Part shown: one piece after another, positions 5,962-9,894 of the stretch | How the letters are laid out: the number at the start of each line of letters is the position of its first letter | Position numbering within the stretch: the first letter of the stretch is position 1 | From: JAMCXS01 sp964459065 | GTDB taxonomy: Bacteria; Acidobacteriota; Terriglobia; UBA7540 | DNA: 9,894 bases | NCBI GenBank assembly: GCA_964459065.1 | Contig: CAYWMN010000134.1 | Location: 1 to 9,894 of the forward strand | Direction: 5' to 3' | The notes under the pieces: generated by a model | Seen by the model: only the letters and a program-made list of their open reading frames with translations | What the model was told of the DNA's origin: nothing | The model's database searches: none | Position numbers and translations under genes: made by a program

Positions 5962-6675
5962 ATGCACCTCGACGTACTTTCCATCGCGGCCCACCGTGAT
6001 GACACAGAATTAACCTGCGGCGGCACCATCGTCAAGATGGCTGAAGCAGGCTACCGCGTCGGACTCATCGACCTGAGCGCGGGAGAGTCCGGCAGCCGCG
6101 GAAGCGCGGCGTTAAGAGAGCGCGAAGCGAATCGTGCTTCGAAAGTGATGGGCGTGGTCCACCGTGAGAATCTCTATTTCCCCGACGCCGGCATCGAGGA
6201 CCTGCGGGAATATAAATTAAAGATCGCCCAGAAGATCCGTGACCTGCGTCCCCGCACCGTTATTCTTCCCTATTGGGAAGGCCGGCACCCCGATCATTAC
6301 ACGACAGGGCAAATCGGCTACGAAGCGTGCTTCTTAGCGGGCCTGGCAAAACTGCCGCTGAAAGGCAAGGCTTATCGCCCTCACAAAATTATTTATTCAA
6401 GCCTCTACGTGCCGTCGGTCCGGCCAACGTTTGTGGTGGATATCACCGCGCAATTCGACAAGAAGCTGAAAGCTGTTCTTGCCTACCAATCGCAATTCTC
6501 ACCGCAGAAAGAAACTCAGAATCTCTTCCCTTCCCGCAAAGGTCTTCGAGAAAGACTGGGGTCCCTTGCCCATCATTTTGGATTGATGATCGGCGTGCGC
6601 TACGGCGAGCCGTTTGTCACCCGTGAAGTAGCGGCCGTCGAAGACATCGTTACGCTGCCCGTAAAATCGATTTAG
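5962..6675 (+). CDS. bshB1: Bacillithiol biosynthesis N-acetylglucosaminyl-malate deacetylase BshB1
   Basis: A 237-aa zinc-dependent PIG-L/LmbE-family deacetylase. BshB removes the acetyl group from GlcNAc-malate, the second step of bacillithiol synthesis (after BshA, before the cysteine-adding BshC); it is cytoplasmic. Visible signatures: AHRDDTELTCGG at 10-21, with zinc ligands H11 and D14 and catalytic D13; GRHPDHYTTG at 107-116, with the third ligand H112; and the C-terminal GVRYGEPF typical of the BshB1 subgroup. The usual AHPDD is AHRDD here. The start is ATG 5962 with AGAAAGG upstream. It is downstream of a glutaredoxin-like gene and ahead of a terminator hairpin. BshA and BshC are not in the window. 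A related GlcNAc deacetylase of the same family is the main alternative. Confidence 0.9.
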   Translation: MHLDVLSIAAHRDDTELTCGGTIVKMAEAGYRVGLIDLSAGESGSRGSAALREREANRASKVMGVVHRENLYFPDAGIEDLREYKLKIAQKIRDLRPRTVILPYWEGRHPDHYTTGQIGYEACFLAGLAKLPLKGKAYRPHKIIYSSLYVPSVRPTFVVDITAQFDKKLKAVLAYQSQFSPQKETQNLFPSRKGLRERLGSLAHHFGLMIGVRYGEPFVTREVAAVEDIVTLPVKSI

Positions 6676-6698
6676 TTTCTCAGGCGTTGAAACGTTAC

Positions 6699-6720
6699 CC
6701 GCCCAGCGGCGGTTTGTTGT
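6699..6720 (+). terminator. Intrinsic terminator after bshB1
   Basis: CCGCC (6699-6703) pairs with GGCGG (6708-6712) over a 4-base loop, followed by the T-rich TTTGTTGT (6713-6720). It lies 23 bases after the bshB1 stop, in the gap before the convergent dedA stop at 6733. The stem is short but GC-only, and the T-run is interrupted by G. Confidence 0.5.
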
Positions 6721-6732
6721 GGGATGGGAGAA

Positions 6733-7356
6733 TTAGTCAGCCGTCAAACGGTTCTTCCAGTGGTTGCGGAAAAACCACAAAGCCGCCCCAACCAAGATAA
6801 CCATAAAAACCGTGTCGAAACGGTGAAAATAGGGCCCGAGCATTTTCCAGTGTTCACCCAGCTTCATCCCGGCGTAAGCCAGAGCGTAACACCACGGCAA
6901 TGAACCCAGAAAAGTATAAATATTGAACCGCACAAAATTCATGCGGGCAATCCCGGCGGGAAGTGCAATGAAGGTTCGAACCACGGGAAGCAGGCGGGCG
7001 AAAAAAACGGCCCAGTCACCGTGGCGGCTAAACCATTGTTCAGCCCGTTCCAGATCGTGTTTTGTCACCAGGACGTAATGGCCGTAGCGCTCCGCGAGGG
7101 GCCGCCCGCCCCGCGCACCAATGTAGTACGCGATGATCGATCCCACATTGCAGCCGACGGCGCCCGCCAGCGCCACTCCAATCAAGCTGAAGCGCCCGGC
7201 TGAGACCAGATAACCTGAAAAGGGCATGATCACTTCAGACGGCAGCGGAATGCAAGCCGACTCGATGGCCATCAACAGGACGATCCCCAGGTAACCCGAC
7301 CCGGATATAAGGGAAATGATAAAGAGGCCTATAAGATTAAGTGCCGTCGAAAGCAT
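6733..7356 (-). CDS. DedA/VTT-family membrane protein
   Basis: A 207-aa polytopic inner-membrane protein of the DedA (SNARE-associated, VTT) family, members of which act in undecaprenyl phosphate or phospholipid translocation and proton-motive-force homeostasis. The N-terminal ESACIPLPSEVIMPFSGYL stretch carries the conserved acidic and proline residues. FFARLLPVVRTFIALPAGI carries the conserved RxxPxxR motif, followed by M and F in the usual places. Hydrophobic helices cover most of the length, including the C-terminal FMVILVGAALWFF. I chose ATG 7356 with GGAG about 11 bases upstream; an in-frame GTG at 7368 overlaps that site. It lies 75 bases downstream of the 72-aa gene on the same strand and may share its transcript. 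The specific lipid substrate cannot be told from sequence. Confidence 0.9.
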   Translation of the reverse strand: MLSTALNLIGLFIISLISGSGYLGIVLLMAIESACIPLPSEVIMPFSGYLVSAGRFSLIGVALAGAVGCNVGSIIAYYIGARGGRPLAERYGHYVLVTKHDLERAEQWFSRHGDWAVFFARLLPVVRTFIALPAGIARMNFVRFNIYTFLGSLPWCYALAYAGMKLGEHWKMLGPYFHRFDTVFMVILVGAALWFFRNHWKNRLTAD

Positions 7357-7390
7357 AATGGGAAGCACTCCAGGGCGTTCAAAAACAACT

Positions 7391-7410
7391 TTTACAATGA
7401 AGGGTGTAAA
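7391..7410. promoter_or_regulatory. Inverted repeat TTTACA-N8-TGTAAA
   Basis: A perfect 6-base inverted repeat with an 8-base spacer in the gap between the 72-aa gene and dedA, 35 bases before the dedA ATG. It could be an operator or a small hairpin in the mRNA. I cannot assign a regulator. Confidence 0.35.
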
Positions 7411-7431
7411 GAAACACTGAAAACGGCTGTC

Positions 7432-7650
7432 TTAAAACTCTTCCGATCCCTGCGTAAAGGTAAAGCCACTCAGGACAGACCCCTCCGGGGAGTTCGTGAC
7501 TTTCACGCGGCGCAGATCTTCTGTGCGTTCGACCTTGCGAAGCATGGCATACGAAGCAAAAGCCTCCGAATAAACTTTCGTCACCAACCAACTCTCGCCA
7601 GTGGCGTCGAAGCGCCAGACTTGCCCTGCCTGTACCTTTGCAACTGCCAT
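7432..7650 (-). CDS. Small conserved-looking protein, function unknown
   Basis: A 72-aa soluble protein with no membrane segment, signal peptide or cysteine. The sequence suggests a small all-beta fold: GQVWRFDATGESWLV, YAMLRKVE, DLRRVKVTNSPEG and a final SGFTFTQG strand. I do not recognise a named family, though the pattern resembles small hypothetical proteins I associate with Acidobacteria. A good promoter candidate (7718-7746) lies upstream, which supports it being real. The start codon has no clear Shine-Dalgarno, a weakness of the call. The gene precedes dedA on the same strand with a 75-base gap. Confidence 0.65.
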   Translation of the reverse strand: MAVAKVQAGQVWRFDATGESWLVTKVYSEAFASYAMLRKVERTEDLRRVKVTNSPEGSVLSGFTFTQGSEEF

Positions 7651-7717
7651 CGAAACAGTATCTCACATTCTGAAAGGATCGTCCTGAAAACGATATTCTG
7701 ACATCATCTCCGAGGCA

Positions 7718-7746
7718 AATCTACCGTGTCTGTTTTAGAGAGTCAA
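7718..7746 (-). promoter_or_regulatory. Candidate sigma70 promoter for the 72-aa gene (and dedA)
   Basis: On the minus strand, TTGACT (7746-7741, 5 of 6 matches) and TAGATT (7723-7718, 4 of 6) are separated by exactly 17 bases. Transcription would begin near 7711, giving a leader of about 60 bases. That leader contains a small stem, ATCGT/ACGAT (7678-7682 with 7690-7694 on the plus strand), around a 7-base loop. Confidence 0.5.
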
Positions 7747-7911
7747 CCTTAAAGCCTCCCGATCGAGTGCAAACAAAAGGGTTGCCTGCAGCCTCCAGTC
7801 AAGGTACGGCTGGGCTCTGTAGCCTAACTGGTTTCAGTCCCTGCAATTAGAAAACAGATCCGGCAGCTGACGCCACGAAACTGTTGCATCGCCGAACCCT
7901 TAAAACACATC
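7747..7911. other. Non-coding part of the 353-base gap, potential RNA structure
   Basis: No gene is supported here. Visible elements: a hairpin GGTTG/CAGCC (7780-7784 with 7789-7793); nested stems CCAGT/ACTGG (7795-7799 with 7827-7831) enclosing GGCT/AGCC (7808-7811 with 7821-7824); and a competing hairpin ACTG/CAGT (7827-7830 with 7835-7838). The stems are short and may be chance. They lie upstream of the -10 candidate at 7912, so they would not be in a transcript starting there. Confidence 0.25.
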
Positions 7912-7917
7912 TATAAT
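7912..7917 (+). promoter_or_regulatory. Perfect -10 hexamer upstream of the M48 gene
   Basis: TATAAT, about 86 bases before the M48 start codon, in an AT-rich stretch. No good -35 is seen at 16-18 bases (TTGCAT at 7884 would need a 22-base spacer), so it may depend on an activator or be fortuitous. Confidence 0.35.
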
Positions 7918-8003
7918 AATAGTATAGGCACAAGGAACAAACCTGGGAATGCGAAGCTTATTCTAACAAAGTCCGCTATCATCTTACGACCAGGAGAGCT
8001 TCG

Positions 8004-8993
8004 ATGAGAAACCTTAGAATCCTTTCCGCAGGATTGTTCATCATGCTCGTTGCTGGAAGCGTTCCCGGCTGGTGTGCTGACAAGAAGCACGACGTCAATG
8101 CCATTGGAAACCGAGACGTAGCCCATCGCAGCATCATTTCCGAGGAAAAAGAGATCTCGATTGGCAAACGCTATTCCCAGGAAATCGATCGCTCCGCAAG
8201 AATCCTTAAAGATCCGCTAATCAATGAGTACGTTAACCGTGTAGCGCAGAACGTAGCTCGAAACTCCGACTTAAAGATTCCACTGACGGTAAAAGTCATT
8301 GACTCTCCGGAAATCAACGCCTTTGCGCTCCCCGGTGGCTTCCTTTACGTCAATACGGGTCTGCTGAAGGCCGCCGACGAAGAGGACCAACTTGCCGGCG
8401 TGATCGCTCATGAAATTGCCCACGTTGCGGCCCGGCATTGGGCCAGCAGCATGACCAAGCGGACCATTCTGCAGTATGCGATGCTGCCCTTGATCTTCAC
8501 CCCGATGTCCGCGGCTTTGTATTACGGGGTCATGGCAGCCTATATGAATGGAGTGCCTCTGGCCTTCCTGAAATTCACCCGCAACGACGAAGCCGAAGCT
8601 GACTTCCTGGGGATTCAGTATCTGTATAAAGCGGGTTATGATCCCAACGCGTATGTGGCGTTTTTCGGCAAGATCGTCCAGGCACACCGGACGAACCCGG
8701 GAAGTGTTCCAACAATCTTTGCAGACCATCCGCCCACGGGAAAGCGCATCATCGAGGCTGAAGAAGAAATTAAGTCGCTGTTGCCCAAACGCGACTCTTA
8801 TCTTGTGACCACGTCCGAATTCAGCGAAGTGAAGACGCGCCTGGAAACCGTGATGACCCTGCGAAAAAAAATGGGAAAGGGCGAAGAAGGACCGACCTTG
8901 CGAAGGCGCAAGCCCACTTCGAAAACGGCCCAGCCAAGCGGAAACCGGAAGCCGGCAGACGACCAACCACCGGTTCTGAAGCGTCGTGACTAA
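8004..8993 (+). CDS. Exported M48-family zinc metalloprotease
   Basis: A 329-aa M48 peptidase. A signal peptide (basic start, hydrophobic 8-19, cleavage around GWCA, residues 22-25) sends it to the periplasm; C24 lacks a proper lipobox. The catalytic HEIAH is H136-E137-H140, and the downstream NDEAEAD (194-200) supplies the third zinc ligand, probably E196. NAFALPGGFLYVNTGLL (105-121) is the usual strand before the active-site helix, and a hydrophobic stretch spans about 155-190. Relatives such as BepA and LoiP carry out outer-membrane protein quality control, a plausible role here. Unlike BepA it lacks a TPR region, ending instead in a Lys/Arg/Pro-rich low-complexity tail (about 295-329). 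The start has AGGAG 7-8 bases upstream. It stands alone on its strand. Confidence 0.92.
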   Translation: MRNLRILSAGLFIMLVAGSVPGWCADKKHDVNAIGNRDVAHRSIISEEKEISIGKRYSQEIDRSARILKDPLINEYVNRVAQNVARNSDLKIPLTVKVIDSPEINAFALPGGFLYVNTGLLKAADEEDQLAGVIAHEIAHVAARHWASSMTKRTILQYAMLPLIFTPMSAALYYGVMAAYMNGVPLAFLKFTRNDEAEADFLGIQYLYKAGYDPNAYVAFFGKIVQAHRTNPGSVPTIFADHPPTGKRIIEAEEEIKSLLPKRDSYLVTTSEFSEVKTRLETVMTLRKKMGKGEEGPTLRRRKPTSKTAQPSGNRKPADDQPPVLKRRD

Positions 8994-9023
8994 CACGCTC
9001 AGCGCTGATTTTCCACTTTGGCC

Positions 9024-9040
9024 GCAGGCGCCCTGCCTGC
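9024..9040. terminator. GC-rich hairpin between the convergent M48 and DUF507 genes
   Basis: GCAGGC (9024-9029) and GCCTGC (9035-9040) form a perfect 6-base stem over a 5-base loop. It lies 31 bases after the M48 stop. There is no T-tract on either strand, so its terminator role is uncertain; a REP-like repeat is an alternative. The rest of this 131-base gap shows nothing else I can support. Confidence 0.35.
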
Positions 9041-9124
9041 CAAGCGGAGAGCGCTAACCTCTTCTCTGAACGGTGCGCAAGGACGGATGAAAGCCGCAGT
9101 TAGCCTTACAGAGACCCAACAGCG

Positions 9125-9421
9125 CTACGTGCGTCTTTCAAGAGGAGTAATGCCCAACTTTTGAAGTTCTTCCGAGTAATATTTTCGGAACAGGAGTTCC
9201 CACTCCGCGCCACCCTCGGGGATGGTTCTTTTGTGGGTAGCGATTCGCTGGCGGGCGCTCTGTTCAAGCTTATCTTCTTGGTTGATCAAATCCGTGAGGA
9301 TTCGAACCGCTCCTTGGCGAATGGCGTTGGGCTCGTCGAAAATCTCCACTTCGTCAAGCGCCTCGATCGCCGAAATCACACGGTGGGAAAGTTGAATAAT
9401 TTTTTCGTGGGAAAGCTTCAT
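9125..9421 (-). CDS. DUF507 family protein (second of a tandem pair)
   Basis: A 98-aa soluble, highly charged, mainly helical protein of the DUF507 family, whose function is unknown. It aligns along its length with the preceding gene product: both share an N-terminal M-x-L start, an FD(E/Q)P turn (residues 28-31 here) followed by a helix, an ED(K/R) acidic-basic motif and a C-terminal charged helix. It starts 24 bases after the stop of its paralogue, with no Shine-Dalgarno in the gap, which suggests translation coupled to the upstream gene. Neither protein has cysteines, membrane segments or recognisable catalytic motifs. Confidence 0.87.
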   Translation of the reverse strand: MKLSHEKIIQLSHRVISAIEALDEVEIFDEPNAIRQGAVRILTDLINQEDKLEQSARQRIATHKRTIPEGGAEWELLFRKYYSEELQKLGITPLERRT

Positions 9422-9445
9422 GGGATCATGGAACCGGCGTGAATT

Positions 9446-9724
9446 CTAGAGGACAATTTTTCGCTCCCGGACGATCTGCTTTTTGATGGCTTTGAAAGCA
9501 TCTTCGTAGGTAGCACCCAGCTGCCGCATCTGGTCCGTATGCTCCTCAAGGATCCTGCGGACCTCGTCGTTGATGCGATCTTCAACGCTGAGCTCGTCAA
9601 GAATCACCTGAGTCATAACCTCGTTGACATACTCCGGCTGGTCAAACTGAACCAGGCCCTCCTCTTCGAGGCGGTGCATCAGCTGTTTGCCCATATAGGC
9701 AACGTATTCTCGTCGCAAGTACAT
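9446..9724 (-). CDS. DUF507 family protein (first of a tandem pair)
   Basis: A 92-aa charged helical protein, paralogous to the next gene: MYLRREYVAYMG at the start, FDQPEYVNEVM at 27-37, then DELSVEDRINDEVRRIL and a basic C-terminal helix. DUF507 proteins are known mainly by sequence, in Acidobacteria and some other phyla; no function is established to my knowledge. The ATG has no clear Shine-Dalgarno, but a strong promoter candidate ends about 40 bases upstream, giving a leader of about 34 bases. The leader could fold into a small hairpin (AACCG/CGGTT, 9730-9734 with 9740-9744), ending 5 bases before the start codon. It is divergent from tRNA-Val, with overlapping promoters. Confidence 0.87.
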   Translation of the reverse strand: MYLRREYVAYMGKQLMHRLEEEGLVQFDQPEYVNEVMTQVILDELSVEDRINDEVRRILEEHTDQMRQLGATYEDAFKAIKKQIVRERKIVL

Positions 9725-9742
9725 AGTTGAACCGAACGGCGG

Positions 9743-9772
9743 TTGACCGTTTCAAACCACCTAGTGTATAGT
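9743..9772 (+). promoter_or_regulatory. Candidate sigma70 promoter for tRNA-Val
   Basis: TTGACC (9743-9748) and TATAGT (9767-9772) each match the consensus at 5 of 6 positions, with an 18-base spacer. Transcription would begin near 9779, about 60 bases before the mature tRNA 5' end. Its -10 overlaps the -10 of the opposite-strand promoter. Confidence 0.55.
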
Positions 9773-9792
9773 CTGTGTGTTGATAGTGTCAA
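9765..9792 (-). promoter_or_regulatory. Candidate sigma70 promoter for the DUF507 pair
   Basis: On the minus strand, a perfect -35 TTGACA (9792-9787) and TATACA (9770-9765, 4 of 6 matches) are separated by 16 bases. Transcription would begin near 9758. The -10 shares bases 9767-9770 with the tRNA-Val promoter. Confidence 0.6.
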
Positions 9793-9840
9793 GGCAGGCG
9801 TGCAGTGGTCCAGGATGCACCGACGTTGCGCCAACCCAGA

Positions 9841-9894
9841 GGGCGGTTAGCTCAGTTGGTTAGAGCGTCTGCCTTACAAGCAGAAGGTCATCCG
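9841..9894 (+). tRNA. tRNA-Val (anticodon TAC), 5' part, cut by the window end
   Basis: The first 54 bases of a tRNA. The acceptor 5' strand is GGGCGGT, and the D-arm GCTC/GAGC encloses the usual AGTTGGTTA loop. The anticodon stem TCTGC/GCAGA encloses CTTACAA, with anticodon TAC at 9875-9877, decoding GTA/GTG valine codons. The variable loop begins with AGGTC, and the T-arm and 3' acceptor strand lie beyond the window. Another tRNA may follow. Confidence 0.95.

Noticed and set aside
7379..7666. A 95-aa minus-strand frame overlapping the 72-aa gene
   Set aside because: It overlaps almost all of the better-supported 72-aa frame, is rich in Cys/Arg in a frame-shifted manner and has no ribosome binding site.
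8004..8075. Lipoprotein signal for the M48 protease (Cys24)
   Set aside because: The residues before the Cys are PGW, which do not form a lipobox; ordinary signal-peptidase cleavage is more likely.
8271..8996. A 241-aa open frame on the minus strand opposite the M48 protease gene
   Set aside because: The plus strand encodes a clear M48 protein with HEIAH and a good ribosome binding site; the antisense translation has no family features and is a shadow.

Overview
The window looks like chromosomal DNA from an acidobacterium or a close relative, roughly 54-55% GC. The basis is the gene set: a bacillithiol deacetylase (BshB1) behind a small glutaredoxin-like protein, two tandem DUF507 proteins, a Cys-rich single-pass membrane protein and a LolA-like exported protein of types I associate with Acidobacteria, and an M48 peptidase. 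This is recalled family knowledge, not a database search. There are eleven well supported protein genes, one low-confidence small ORF and one partial tRNA. I see no mobile element, CRISPR array, phage gene or pseudogene.

Layout. 1-719: a CRP/FNR-type palindrome upstream of a Cys-rich membrane protein (+). 813-1136: an orphan L-rhamnose mutarotase (-), divergent from a pair on the + strand. That pair is an exported LolA-like protein (1356-2309) and a TgpA-type membrane transglutaminase (2393-4606). 4629-5387: an SDR oxidoreductase (-), convergent with the transglutaminase and separated from it by a hairpin that contains both stop codons. 5503-6720: a compact redox operon (+) with a promoter, a possible 32-codon ORF, a glutaredoxin-like protein, bshB1 and a terminator hairpin. 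6733-7356: a DedA membrane protein (-), downstream of a 72-aa conserved-looking protein (7432-7650, -). 7651-8003: a 353-base gap with promoter elements for both flanks and some potential RNA structure. 8004-8993: an exported M48 metalloprotease (+). 9125-9724: two DUF507 paralogues (-). 9841-9894: the first 54 bases of tRNA-Val(TAC), divergent from the DUF507 pair.

Most of the window is housekeeping or envelope/redox maintenance. The glutaredoxin-like protein and BshB1 probably share a transcript and link thiol-disulfide exchange to bacillithiol synthesis. The transglutaminase, DedA protein, M48 protease and LolA-like protein all act in or across the cell envelope. I did not find a clearly new multi-gene system. 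The most interesting signals are regulatory: interlocked divergent promoters between tRNA-Val and the DUF507 pair, the perfect CRP-type site at 69-84, and the strong Shine-Dalgarno plus small ORF at the front of the bacillithiol operon.
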